NCBI RefSeq assembly: GCF_026126425.1
Contig: NZ_JAFMPW010000003.1
Coordinates: forward strand, 248,001-312,000
Source of the DNA: Muriicola sp. Z0-33
GTDB lineage: Bacteria > Bacteroidota > Bacteroidia > Flavobacteriales > Flavobacteriaceae
Length of the DNA: 64,000 nucleotides
Direction: 5' to 3'
The translations under genes and the position numbers were made by a program. The notes below the pieces were generated by a model. The model made no database searches and had not been told where the DNA came from. It saw only the letters and a program-made list of their open reading frames with translations. The stretch's first letter is position 1. Each line of letters opens with the position of its first letter. This document shows, piece by piece, positions 9,534-18,707 of the stretch.

Positions 9534-10139
9534 ATGGCCTGGATTAAAACCATTTCATATACCAAAGCCGACAAAAATTTAAAGCGTATTTATGACCGTG
9601 TGGCAGGGCCGGATAAAACTGTTGATAATGTACTGAGCATTCATAGTTTAAGACCACATACCCTAATTGGCCATATGACGCTATACAAAAGTGTTTTGCA
9701 TAATAGCAATAACACATTGCCCAAGTGGTATCTGGAAGCAATAGGTATTTATGTAAGTCTGCTTAATGCATGTGAATATTGTGTATTGCATCATTCCGAA
9801 GGCCTGAGAAGGCTCTTGAACGATGCTGAGAAATACAACGCGATAATCAGTGCAATTAAAAATGAGAACTTATCCTCTTTCTTTAATAAAAAATATTTAA
9901 GCGGATTAATCTATGCTAAAGATCTTACCATAAATACGGTAAATGTATTGGAAGAAAATATAATAGAACTCAAAAATGCCGGATTCACAGAAGGCCAAAT
10001 ACTGGAAATTAATCAGGTCAGCAGCTATTTTAATTATGTAAACCGCACTGTCCTGGGTTTGGGGGTTTCGGTAAAAGGTGATATTTTAGGGCTATCACCA
10101 AAAGACGGCGAAGATCCGCGGAATTGGAATCATCATTAA
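9534..10139 (+). CDS. AhpD-like / carboxymuconolactone-decarboxylase-family protein
   Basis: The 201-residue protein has the redox motif C80-E-Y-C83-x3-H87 within NACEYCVLHHSEG, with E68 ahead of it. This is the active-site arrangement of AhpD-like alkylhydroperoxidases (the group named uncharacterised peroxidase-related enzymes). It probably reduces peroxides or acts as a thiol oxidoreductase in the cytoplasm. It lies between the serine hydrolase (17-base gap) and an exported esterase (16-base gap) on the same strand. Confidence 0.82.
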   Translation: MAWIKTISYTKADKNLKRIYDRVAGPDKTVDNVLSIHSLRPHTLIGHMTLYKSVLHNSNNTLPKWYLEAIGIYVSLLNACEYCVLHHSEGLRRLLNDAEKYNAIISAIKNENLSSFFNKKYLSGLIYAKDLTINTVNVLEENIIELKNAGFTEGQILEINQVSSYFNYVNRTVLGLGVSVKGDILGLSPKDGEDPRNWNHH

Positions 10140-10155
10140 TTTAGATTGGAATAAA

Positions 10156-11043
10156 ATGAAATCATTATTAACTACATTATTATTACTGGGATTTGCATTA
10201 CAGGGTTTCTCTCAGCAGGTTATCAATTTACCTTTTGAAGAAGACGAAGATGTCAGCTGGGAAGGTGGGGAAAAAGAGTATTATTCACAAATATGGCAGA
10301 ATGAGGTCGTTACCAATGTATCTATCCCTACAATCCAGGTATTTAAGCCAGCAAACAACAAAGCCAATGGGACCTCCGTAATAGTGGCTCCAGGAGGAGG
10401 GCTTTTTGCACTTAGTATAAAAAGTGAAGGGACAGATGTTGCCAAATGGCTTAATGAGAAAGGAATTACCGCTTTTGTGCTTAAATACAGATTAGTCCCA
10501 ACCGGGGAAGATGGTGTAAAAGAAATTTCGGAATTGGGAACTAACAACCCACAGGGCATTGAAATGAAAGTTGCCCCGGTACTACCATTGTCTATATCGG
10601 ACGGGCTCGCATCTATTGCATATGTGCGTGCTAATGCGGACCAGTTTGGTATTGCACCCGATAAAATTGGTTTTATGGGCTTTTCTGCTGGGGGAGCAGT
10701 AACCATGGGGGTAGCTTTTAATTACACAAAAGAAAACAGGCCAGATTTTATAGTTCCCGTATATCCCTGGATGACTGTTCTAGGTCCTTATCAGGTACCT
10801 GAAGACGCGCCACCTATGCTTGCAATTTGTTCTTCTGATGACCCTCTGGGACTCGCTGCCCATAGTGTTAATTTATATTCCAGCTGGTTAAAAGCAGGTA
10901 AGTCTACAGGTTTACACATGTACGCTAAAGGAGGTCATGGATATGGGATGAAGAAGCAGGGCTTACCTTCAGACCATTGGATTGCACGCTTTCATGAATG
11001 GGCTCTAGCCGAAGGCATTGTCATCCCTGAAGGAGGCTTATAA
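10156..11043 (+). CDS. Exported alpha/beta hydrolase (acetyl-esterase-like)
   Basis: The 295-residue protein has a signal peptide ending near GFSQQ. The oxyanion loop is VIVAPGGGL, the nucleophile is S177 in GFSAGG, and the acid and base are probably D228 or D229 (CSSDDP) and H261 (GGHGYG). It resembles the BD-FAE/acetylxylan-esterase-like hydrolases often found beside polysaccharide-degrading enzymes. Two further exported glycan-linked hydrolases follow it (SGNH and GH20), so de-esterification of an external glycan is a fair inference. Confidence 0.85.
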   Translation: MKSLLTTLLLLGFALQGFSQQVINLPFEEDEDVSWEGGEKEYYSQIWQNEVVTNVSIPTIQVFKPANNKANGTSVIVAPGGGLFALSIKSEGTDVAKWLNEKGITAFVLKYRLVPTGEDGVKEISELGTNNPQGIEMKVAPVLPLSISDGLASIAYVRANADQFGIAPDKIGFMGFSAGGAVTMGVAFNYTKENRPDFIVPVYPWMTVLGPYQVPEDAPPMLAICSSDDPLGLAAHSVNLYSSWLKAGKSTGLHMYAKGGHGYGMKKQGLPSDHWIARFHEWALAEGIVIPEGGL

Positions 11044-11125
11044 GGACCTTTGATATTGTTATCCGTTGAAAATAATTTGATCGGTTCGGGCAATCCGTGT
11101 ATCTTCGGCTTTAATTTTTTTTGAT

Positions 11126-11770
11126 TTGAAACGGATTACACTATTTATCTTATTTATTGCCTTTACTTCTAATGCGCAAGACCCACTTAGATTTAAAGAG
11201 GAAGTCGCACAAATCCAAAATAAATACAAAAGCATTGGGGACAGTTCTCAGGAAACTGTAGTTTTTACAGGAAGTTCCAGTATTCGTGTCTGGAACAATC
11301 TTCAGGATGTTTTCCTTGATCACCAGATTGTAAATACTGGTTTCGGAGGATCCCAGGCGTCAGACCTACTTGCCTATATAGACGAGTTAGTATTGCAATT
11401 TGAACCAGACAGGGTATTTATCTATGAAGGAGACAATGATATTTCATTTAAAAAAAGACCACGCCAGATACAGCTTGTAATGCAGGAGATCATCGATAAA
11501 ATTAGAGCGCAGTATTCAGACGCCAAAATAATACTCATCTCGGCAAAGCCCAGCATGGCACGCTGGCATCTGAGACGAAAATACAGAAAGTTAAATCGGA
11601 AATTTAAACGGCTGGCAAAACACGATAGCTCCCTTGAATATGCCAACATATGGGACATAATGCTGAGCGGTAGAAAAGTTCGTGAAGACATATTTGTAGA
11701 AGACGGACTGCACATGAACCAGAAGGGATATGAGTTGTGGTACTCGGTAATAAAACAATACATGAATTAA
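11126..11770 (+). CDS. Exported SGNH/GDSL hydrolase
   Basis: The 214-residue protein starts with TTG; this start gives a good signal peptide (cleavage after TSNAQ), and no ATG start lies near. All SGNH blocks are present: G49-S-S51 (block I, FTGSSSIRVW), G74/G75 (GFGGSQ), N104 in GDNDI and D193-x2-H196 in EDGLHMN. The family removes acyl groups from lipids or glycans. It sits between the alpha/beta hydrolase and the GH20 gene, 24 bases ahead of the latter. Confidence 0.85.
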   Translation: MKRITLFILFIAFTSNAQDPLRFKEEVAQIQNKYKSIGDSSQETVVFTGSSSIRVWNNLQDVFLDHQIVNTGFGGSQASDLLAYIDELVLQFEPDRVFIYEGDNDISFKKRPRQIQLVMQEIIDKIRAQYSDAKIILISAKPSMARWHLRRKYRKLNRKFKRLAKHDSSLEYANIWDIMLSGRKVREDIFVEDGLHMNQKGYELWYSVIKQYMN

Positions 11771-11794
11771 TAGGTATAATTTCAAATCTAAACA

Positions 11795-13426
11795 ATGAAG
11801 AATCATTTTTTAATCAACAAGCAAGGGGCCTGGATTATTCTTTTTGCAATGGTATTAACTATCAGTTCCTGTACGGGCGAAAAGAAGCAGGTAATTAATT
11901 TTCCGGCCACGGATCTGGCTATGGAAAATATGATCCCAAAACCTACAAAGATCATTCCGACTAATTCCGCATTTGGATTGGATCAGTTCACCGCTATCTA
12001 CACATCGCAAAGCGAATCAGGATTTAATGAAGTAGCGGAATTTCTCTCGGACAAAATTCAGGGGAAGACGGGCCTTAATTTGCCTGTAAACCAAAGTGAC
12101 GCTGGTACCGTAGACCGGGTAATATATATTAATAAAACAGATAGTACAGAGGTAGCTGGTTCCGAGGGATATCAATTGTATATTACCAAAGATTCTATAA
12201 TACTCAACGCCAGATCTTCAGAAGGCGCCTTCCGCGGCATTCAGACTTTAAGGCAGATCATTCCTGAAGTAAGTAATGATACGCTTGCGGAACAACCTAT
12301 CTGGCCTATCCCAACAGGGAAAATTTCTGATAATCCCAATTTTGAATACAGAGCGTCCATGTTAGATGTTGCAAGGCATTTCTTTAGCGTAGAGGATGTT
12401 AAGAAATACATAGACCTTCTGGCTTACTATAAGATTAATGTCCTTCACCTTCATCTTACCGACGATCAGGGATGGCGTATTGAAATTAAATCGTGGCCTA
12501 AATTAACAGAAATTGGAGGGAGCACTGAAGTAGGTGGTGAATCCGGTGGTTTTTACACCCAGGAAGATTATAAAGATATTGTGGCCTATGCCGCAAAGCA
12601 TTATATGACCATCATCCCGGAGGTAGACATGCCTGGGCATACCAACGCGGCCTCCGTGTCTTACCCAATTTTAAATGGCAACGGCAAAACCCCGGAATTG
12701 TATGAGGGCACACATGTAGGTTTCAGCACTTTTGATACCAGAAAAGATACGGTGTATGCATTTATTGATGACGTAGTAAGAGAAATCTCCGAAATTACCC
12801 CTGGTCCATATTTTCATATTGGAGGTGATGAGAGCCATGTCACCAAGAAAAACGACTACATCTATTTTGTGCAAAAAGTTGAAAAGATTGTTCAAAAATA
12901 TGGCAAACGAATGATAGGTTGGGACGAAGTGGCGCAGGCTAATCTTGATGGCTCTTCTGTGGTGCATTTCTGGAATAGCGAAGAGAATGCTAATAAAGCT
13001 GTGGAAAAGGGTATGAAGGTAATTCTTTCACCGGCTACAAAGGCCTATTTGGATATGGAGTACGATACGCTCTCTAAATTCGGGCTGCATTGGGCCGCCT
13101 ATATCCCTGTGGATACGGCATATATCTGGACGCCCGAGAGTTTCGCCAAAGGAGTTCCCCAAGAAAGTATTCTTGGAGTTGAAGCCCCCTTATGGTCGGA
13201 GACTATTAGCAATATAGATGAACTGGAGTACCTGGCATTTCCGAGGATGATTGGATATTCCGAACTGAGTTGGAGCACAGAAGAAAATAGAAATTGGGAC
13301 AATTTTAAAGTACGCCTTGCCAACCAGGCACCTTTCCTGGATAGAATGGACGTTAAGTATTACGCCTCCCCTAAAATAGATTGGAAAGAAAGTAAATATA
13401 GCTATAAGGAGATCTCCAAAGACTAA
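11795..13426 (+). CDS. GH20 beta-N-acetylhexosaminidase lipoprotein
   Basis: The 543-residue protein has a lipobox (TISSC, C26), an N-terminal GH20b-like domain (about 50-175) and the GH20 TIM barrel (about 183-510). The catalytic pair D345-E346 lies in HIGGDESH, and the conserved HLTDDQGWR motif sits near residue 218. It cuts terminal GlcNAc or GalNAc from chitin, peptidoglycan fragments or glycoproteins, using the substrate acetamido group. A strong terminator follows. Confidence 0.92.
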   Translation: MKNHFLINKQGAWIILFAMVLTISSCTGEKKQVINFPATDLAMENMIPKPTKIIPTNSAFGLDQFTAIYTSQSESGFNEVAEFLSDKIQGKTGLNLPVNQSDAGTVDRVIYINKTDSTEVAGSEGYQLYITKDSIILNARSSEGAFRGIQTLRQIIPEVSNDTLAEQPIWPIPTGKISDNPNFEYRASMLDVARHFFSVEDVKKYIDLLAYYKINVLHLHLTDDQGWRIEIKSWPKLTEIGGSTEVGGESGGFYTQEDYKDIVAYAAKHYMTIIPEVDMPGHTNAASVSYPILNGNGKTPELYEGTHVGFSTFDTRKDTVYAFIDDVVREISEITPGPYFHIGGDESHVTKKNDYIYFVQKVEKIVQKYGKRMIGWDEVAQANLDGSSVVHFWNSEENANKAVEKGMKVILSPATKAYLDMEYDTLSKFGLHWAAYIPVDTAYIWTPESFAKGVPQESILGVEAPLWSETISNIDELEYLAFPRMIGYSELSWSTEENRNWDNFKVRLANQAPFLDRMDVKYYASPKIDWKESKYSYKEISKD

Positions 13427-13501
13427 ACTCCCAAACTACATTTTCTACTGGAATAAATGGTGAATTACATAGTAGATTAAGGGGTTTAATAGATTTACCA
13501 T

Positions 13502-13538
13502 AAAAAATAGGGCCAGCTGATAGCTGGCCCTATTTTTT
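13502..13538. terminator. Bidirectional intrinsic terminator
   Basis: A perfect 17-bp inverted repeat (13502-13518 with 13522-13538) around a 3-base loop has the GC core GGGCCAGCT. It is flanked by A6 on the left and T6 on the right, so it can stop transcription from both the GH20 gene (+) and the amidohydrolase gene (-). Confidence 0.92.
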
Positions 13539-13560
13539 GTTCTGCTTCTTATTTTAATGT

Positions 13561-16500
13561 TTACTTCCTAATTCCAGGAACTCCTTCAGGCTTTTTGGTC
13601 TGCCAATTAAAGGGTTCAGCTTTTTGCTCCTTTGGCCATACCTCATCTAAGGTATCTGCCTTATACACCCGCCCATTCTTTATAACGTGGGTTAGTGTAT
13701 TGGTGTTTCTCAGATTATCCAGAGGATTTTTATCAAGAATTACTATGTCCGCAAGCTTACCTGCTTCCAGAGTCCCCAAATCTCCTTCAAGGCCCAATGC
13801 TGTAGCTCCATGAATAGTGGCCACCTTCAGGGCATCATGGTTGTCCATATCAGCACTTGCTACAGACCAGAGTTCCCAATGGTATCCTAGTCCCTGCAGT
13901 TGTCCATGGCTCCCTACCCCGGCAATACCATCGGCAGCTACCAAATCTTTCATAAACTCCGCATGTTTTTTAAAAACATGCTCTTCGTCCATAAACCAAC
14001 CCGGCCTTCTGCGCGATTTTTGAGCTAGCTCCTGATAAGGTGTAAAATATTGGATCTTCTTATCTCCCCAAACATCCTCTCTGGCATAGTAATAGTTTTC
14101 GGCCCATGGCCCTCCGTACGACACCAATAAGGTTGGGGTTACCGCCATTTTGGAATCTGCTATAGACTTTACCACATCTTCATAAATAGGATATATTGGC
14201 AGAGAGTGCTCATGTCCGGGATAACCATCAAGAAGTTGGGTCATATTCAATTTAAAATCCAGACCGCCTTCGGTGGTTGGCATTAGCTTTAATTCTTTTG
14301 CCGCCATTATAATCCATTGTCTTTGCTGACGATTCCCAACCAAGTACATTTTAATGCTCTTGGTATTGTAATACTCACTGTATTGTTTTAAAACTTCTTT
14401 TGCATGATCCAGACTTTCTATTTTATATCTCCAGAATCCTACCCCAGGACCGGTACTGTACACCCTAGGGCCATGCAATATTCCTGCCTGGACCATATCG
14501 GAATAGGTAAGGACATCTGTTGTGGCTGTTTGCGGGTCTCTTGTAGTGGTAACTCCATAAGCCAGATTTGCAGAATACATCCAAACCTGGTTTTTATGAA
14601 CTCCCCAACTGGGCCACATATGGGCATGGGTATCAATAAACCCGGGGGTAAGCGTTTTACCAGACATATCAAGTGTGGTTGTACCCTCCGGTACAGATAA
14701 ACTACCACTCGGACCCACAGCCTTAATCCTATTGTTCTCAACAAGGATATCTCCATTTTCGATAACCTCATCTCCTTTCATACTAATGATGCGTCCTCCC
14801 TTTAACAATAGTGTCCCTTTTGGAATATCTCTTTTATAGGCCACTTTAATCTTAAACTCTTCAGCTTCAAATTTAGGATCCTTTTTATCCTCGTCTTTCT
14901 TGTCCTCGGTTTTAGTACTGTCTTTTTTAACTTCAGTTTCCTTGAGTTCTTTTTCTTTTTTCTTAGCCTCGGCCAAACTATCTTTAAATTGCTTTCCTGC
15001 CTGTAGGTCATAACGGAAATGGCTAGCACCTAAAGACCAGTGCACCTTTTTGCTGTCTGAAGACCATGCCGGGAATTCTCCGCCCATTACAGTGAGCTTC
15101 ATGGCCGGAAATGAAGCATTGTCTGGCTTTGCAACAGATATTGTCGGGGTCTTACCATATCTGGGAATAACCACCGTAAACATATCGTTATTAATTTGTG
15201 CTAAAGCCGTTTTACCGTCAGGGGAAATGCGTATTTCGGAAGGTCTGGAAGATTTATCATTGGGTTCCTGACCACTATCGGCCGCTGGTAAATACGTGTT
15301 TTTACTGCTATCAAAATGATCTTCGCCAAAAATATCCTGAGAACCATAAGTTTCGATTCCCTTTAATTTTAAATGAACTTTCTCATCTGTGCCATCCCAT
15401 CGGATAGATACCAGCCCTTTTTGTCCATTACTGAGATAGATCCTGTCATCTACTTTGGTAAAATGCGGAAACTGCCTGCCTTTTGTTTTGTCTATATAAT
15501 TAATTTTACCCCCTTCAGTGGCAATCCAGACCAGGTCTTCCTGTCCTCTACCGGCCCGGGGCCCGATAGAATTTTCATAGACTTGTGCAGTGCCTCTGTG
15601 GAACGCTATTCTATTGCTTTTATAAGACCACTCCGGATTTGTGTAAATCCCGACTTCCCTGGTTAATTGCACTGCTCTCGGGCGCCCTTCTGTATTGATT
15701 TTATACAAATGACCCCCTCCGTTCTTCCAGCTGGTATACACAAGGAATTTCCCGTCAGGCGACCATGCAGGTTGGGCTTCTGTAAAGTCGTTAGTTGTTA
15801 ATCGCCTTGGAGTGCCATTGGGTAAATCCATAATATACAGGCGGTTTAAAGCGGTAAATGCAAGTTGAGAACCGTCAGGTGAGGGTTTAGCATCTCTAAT
15901 CTGGGTTACCAGGGCTTCTTCAGTATCTTCTATTGGATACTCAAATTTGAGTCTGGGACCCATTTCCAGCGTTACATCAACCTCGAATGGTATTTCAGTG
16001 GCAGTATTATCTGCTATTGATATGCTATACATCTTGCCCCCATATGAAGCGATTAAATTCTTATTGTCTGGTGTAAAAGACATTGCGGGTAATACCCCCA
16101 AGGGTGCAATAGATTCCTGCTCATCGCGCTGCACCGGATATGCCAGCCATTTTTCTTTTCCGGTTTTAAGATTGCGAAGCACCAATCCGGTCTCTTCTTC
16201 GAAACGCGTGCCATAAACCATCCAAAGCCCATCAGAAGACAATGTGGGGGTAAATGCGGAGCCATATCTGGAAGTGATAACTGCCATATCACTATCTTCC
16301 ATATCATAGGTGCCGATTTGGTATTGTGGCAATTGAGCATTATAATTCCATGCATTGGTTCTTCTGGAGAAGTACAGGAGTTTACCATCCGATCCAAATG
16401 CAGGGTCTATAGCCTTGACATTTTTAGGTTCGGAGAAAAGCTGACTACCGGCACCCCCATCTTTGTGATAGATGTGCATTTTAATATTTCGCCTACCTTT

Positions 16501-16980
16501 ACAACCCACGATATACTCCCCGTCGGTAGTCCATTCAGCAGAAAAGAAATTGTGCTTTTTATCTTTTGTAATTTGTTTATCCTCCTTAGAGGCTAAATCC
16601 AGCGTCCAGATATTGTCTGAACCACTTTTATCGGAGATGAAAACAATCGATTTTCCATCCGGACTGTAGCGCGGATGTACATCATACGCCAAACCACTGG
16701 TAATTTGAGTTGCCTTGCCACCGTTTATTGGGATAGAATAAATATCACCCATTAAATCAAAAACAATTTGCTGGCCGTCCGGACTTACATCTAAAGATAT
16801 CCACGTGCCCTTGGTGGTGGAAAAAGAAATTGTCCGCTCTGGTTCTAATGGAAGTTCCTTGGTTGCCTTTTTAGTACTGTCTATTTCCTTGGTGGTATCC
16901 TGTCCATAAACAAAGGAGATAAACAGGAAGCCAATTGCAAAAAAAATGGTTCGATAAAATCTATTCATTGGATATTTCAA
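13561..16980 (-). CDS. Large exported PD40 beta-propeller / amidohydrolase fusion
   Basis: The 1139-residue protein starts with a signal peptide (cleavage near YGQDT; ATG at 16968 is an alternative start). Residues about 45-650 carry repeated TolB/PD40 blades with the recurring SPDGK/SPDGS motif. A lysine/glutamate-rich linker spans about 665-705. The C-terminal amidohydrolase domain (about 715-1110) contains the metal motif H785-A-H787 and the late GVGSHGQ and GKLADIVILD motifs. This architecture occurs in exported Bacteroidota proteins often labelled Tol-Pal system protein or imidazolonepropionase-like. Actual substrate unknown. Confidence 0.88.
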   Translation of the reverse strand: MKYPMNRFYRTIFFAIGFLFISFVYGQDTTKEIDSTKKATKELPLEPERTISFSTTKGTWISLDVSPDGQQIVFDLMGDIYSIPINGGKATQITSGLAYDVHPRYSPDGKSIVFISDKSGSDNIWTLDLASKEDKQITKDKKHNFFSAEWTTDGEYIVGCKGRRNIKMHIYHKDGGAGSQLFSEPKNVKAIDPAFGSDGKLLYFSRRTNAWNYNAQLPQYQIGTYDMEDSDMAVITSRYGSAFTPTLSSDGLWMVYGTRFEEETGLVLRNLKTGKEKWLAYPVQRDEQESIAPLGVLPAMSFTPDNKNLIASYGGKMYSISIADNTATEIPFEVDVTLEMGPRLKFEYPIEDTEEALVTQIRDAKPSPDGSQLAFTALNRLYIMDLPNGTPRRLTTNDFTEAQPAWSPDGKFLVYTSWKNGGGHLYKINTEGRPRAVQLTREVGIYTNPEWSYKSNRIAFHRGTAQVYENSIGPRAGRGQEDLVWIATEGGKINYIDKTKGRQFPHFTKVDDRIYLSNGQKGLVSIRWDGTDEKVHLKLKGIETYGSQDIFGEDHFDSSKNTYLPAADSGQEPNDKSSRPSEIRISPDGKTALAQINNDMFTVVIPRYGKTPTISVAKPDNASFPAMKLTVMGGEFPAWSSDSKKVHWSLGASHFRYDLQAGKQFKDSLAEAKKKEKELKETEVKKDSTKTEDKKDEDKKDPKFEAEEFKIKVAYKRDIPKGTLLLKGGRIISMKGDEVIENGDILVENNRIKAVGPSGSLSVPEGTTTLDMSGKTLTPGFIDTHAHMWPSWGVHKNQVWMYSANLAYGVTTTRDPQTATTDVLTYSDMVQAGILHGPRVYSTGPGVGFWRYKIESLDHAKEVLKQYSEYYNTKSIKMYLVGNRQQRQWIIMAAKELKLMPTTEGGLDFKLNMTQLLDGYPGHEHSLPIYPIYEDVVKSIADSKMAVTPTLLVSYGGPWAENYYYAREDVWGDKKIQYFTPYQELAQKSRRRPGWFMDEEHVFKKHAEFMKDLVAADGIAGVGSHGQLQGLGYHWELWSVASADMDNHDALKVATIHGATALGLEGDLGTLEAGKLADIVILDKNPLDNLRNTNTLTHVIKNGRVYKADTLDEVWPKEQKAEPFNWQTKKPEGVPGIRK

Positions 16981-17027
16981 TTAAAATTAAAGTCGCTAAA
17001 TATAACCAATAAAATTGTGAAGCAATC

Positions 17028-17061
17028 AAAAAAAAGTCCGGCATTTAGGGAAATGCCAGAC
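17028..17061 (-). terminator. Terminator of the ruvX-def-DUF5606 run
   Basis: Read on the minus strand, an 11-bp stem (17061-17051 with 17046-17036, one mismatch) with a CCCT loop is followed by T8 (17035-17028). It lies just downstream of the DUF5606 stop. Confidence 0.88.
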
Positions 17062-17091
17062 ATCAGAAATAGGCGGAAATGCTAAGCAATA

Positions 17092-17517
17092 TTACTCCTC
17101 TTCGGAGTCTTCATTATCCGTAGCATCTTCTGTAAAATTGGTAATACCATGGTCGTTCAGAATATTGTACCATTGAATTACTTTTTTAATATCGCTGGGA
17201 TATACGCGATCTTCGTCATAATTAGGAAGAATCTCAAAGAAATATTCCTCTAGTTTGAGTTTGTCCTCCTTGTGTCCTATGGCAGTTCTGCCTCCCTTCT
17301 CTTTGGTCTGAATTTTTTGAAAAACTTCCCTCAACGGAAGTTCTTCATCTAAGGTATAGATCGCTATTTCCGATAGTACACTCACATTACTAGACATCCC
17401 AACAGAGACTCTCCTTTTATCTAAAAGAGATTCAGCTACAAAACCTGTTCTGGTCTGTGTCAATAATTTAAAAAGTCCTGGCCTCCCGCCAATAGACAAT
17501 ATTTTATCTAAACCCAT
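17092..17517 (-). CDS. DUF5606 family protein
   Basis: The 141-residue cytoplasmic protein begins MGLDKILSIGGRPGLFKL, the start of a small family conserved across Bacteroidota (DUF5606). The first 65 residues look like a small beta-rich domain, the rest is helical, and the tail is very acidic (TDNEDSEEE). The biochemical role is unknown to me. It is 82 bases downstream of def and probably in its transcript, which ends at the terminator just after this gene. Confidence 0.8.
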   Translation of the reverse strand: MGLDKILSIGGRPGLFKLLTQTRTGFVAESLLDKRRVSVGMSSNVSVLSEIAIYTLDEELPLREVFQKIQTKEKGGRTAIGHKEDKLKLEEYFFEILPNYDEDRVYPSDIKKVIQWYNILNDHGITNFTEDATDNEDSEEE

Positions 17518-17599
17518 CTAATATTCTAAAATTTAATTGAAATTAACTATGTAATGTCGGATGATCATCTTTTTAATACATCTACCGCTATCCTCTGAG

Positions 17600-18190
17600 C
17601 TACCTTGCTTTTTTCATGTCCGGGAAACGCATCCTGTAATCCACATTGATTTTTCCTTTCGAAATATTTGAAAGTTTCCCTTTTAATAGGCGTTTCTTTA
17701 ACGATGAAAGCTTATCTGTAAATAATATCCCTTCCAGATGGTCGTATTCGTGTTGAATTACCCTGGCTAAAAGACCGTCATACTGCTCTGTTTGGGACTT
17801 AAAATTTTCGTCGAGATAAGTAATTTTTATAGTATCCTTTCTGCTTACATCTTCACGGATATCTGGTATACTTAAACAGCCTTCATTAAATAGCCAACTT
17901 TTGCCACTTTCATCTTCCATTTTAGCATTTATAAATACCTTTTTAAACCCTTCCAACACTTTCTGTTCCTCGGGTGATAGCTCTTCATCATCTGCAAAAG
18001 GCGTTGCATCTATTACGAATAATCGTATGGGTACACCAACTTGAGGAGCCGCCAAACCAACACCACTGGCCTTATACATGGTTTCAAACATATTTGCCAC
18101 CAATTCTTTCAAATTTGGATAATCTTTCTGGATTTCCGATGCCTTTTTCCTTAGAACAGGATCTCCATATGCTAATATTGGTAAAATCAT
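17600..18190 (-). CDS. def: Peptide deformylase
   Basis: The 196-residue enzyme removes the N-formyl group from nascent proteins. The three family motifs are intact: G43-V-G-L-A-A-P-Q, E103-G-C105-L-S and Q-H147-E148-Y-D-H151, giving the Cys-His-His metal site and the catalytic Glu. An insertion around 65-80 is usual for Bacteroidota enzymes. It begins 1 base after the ruvX stop, so the two are translationally linked. Confidence 0.97.
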   Translation of the reverse strand: MILPILAYGDPVLRKKASEIQKDYPNLKELVANMFETMYKASGVGLAAPQVGVPIRLFVIDATPFADDEELSPEEQKVLEGFKKVFINAKMEDESGKSWLFNEGCLSIPDIREDVSRKDTIKITYLDENFKSQTEQYDGLLARVIQHEYDHLEGILFTDKLSSLKKRLLKGKLSNISKGKINVDYRMRFPDMKKAR

Positions 18191-18191
18191 T

Positions 18192-18605
18192 TTAATTACT
18201 TCTGTTTAAATAGGATTGAAGGATTAGTGTGGCGCTTATTTCATCGATCAGGGCTTTATTTCTTCGTTGCTTTTTTGAAAGTCCCCCGGCAACCATACTC
18301 TGTACTGCCATTTTCGAGGTAAAGCGTTCATCTTCCCGTTCCAGGTCTATATCCGGAAAAGAAGATTTTAGTTTTTTAATAAACCCTTCAATCAGTGATT
18401 CTGATTCAGAAGGCGTATTATCCATCTGCTTCGGTGCTCCAACCACCCATTTCACCACCTTTTCTTCCCGGACATATTGCTTTAAAAAAGAGATTAAATC
18501 AGCTGTAGCAACGGTTGTTAATCCAGATGCAATTAATTGCATCTCATCTGTTACAGCTATACCCGTTCTAACTCTTCCATAATCTATGGCAACTATCCTT
18601 CCCAA
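18192..18605 (-). CDS. ruvX: RuvX/YqgF family Holliday-junction resolvase-like nuclease
   Basis: An RNase H-fold protein of 137 residues implicated in 16S pre-rRNA 5' processing and recombination. The GRIVAIDYGR motif with the first acidic residue is at the N-terminus, and DERFTSKMA and DEISATLILQSYL carry the later ones. No ATG start exists. I place the start at TTG 18605 because it aligns with the normal family start just before GRIVAIDYG, and a TATTTTTG -7 element (18618-18625) overlaps the other possible TTG at 18620. def follows 1 base later. Confidence 0.93.
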   Translation of the reverse strand: MGRIVAIDYGRVRTGIAVTDEMQLIASGLTTVATADLISFLKQYVREEKVVKWVVGAPKQMDNTPSESESLIEGFIKKLKSSFPDIDLEREDERFTSKMAVQSMVAGGLSKKQRRNKALIDEISATLILQSYLNRSN

Positions 18606-18679
18606 ACTAATTTTTTGCAAAAATAGCCCATATTTTGTTATAGCTCTAAAAATTAGAAGCTTTATTACAGCTTTGGGTG

Positions 18680-18687
18680 TATCTTCG
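18680..18687 (+). promoter_or_regulatory. Possible -7 element of dapD
   Basis: TATCTTCG differs from the Bacteroidota -7 consensus TAnnTTTG at one base and lies 20 bases before the dapD ATG. The same octamer occurs 25 bases before the TTG start of the SGNH gene at 11126. No clear -33 TTG was found. Confidence 0.4.
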
Positions 18688-18707
18688 CAAAAAATTAGAA
18701 TTCACAG

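Noticed and set aside
15947-16216. Several 90-115-residue frames antisense to the PD40-amidohydrolase
   Set aside because: The real gene has a signal peptide, repeats and a metal site across the whole interval; the antisense frames have none.
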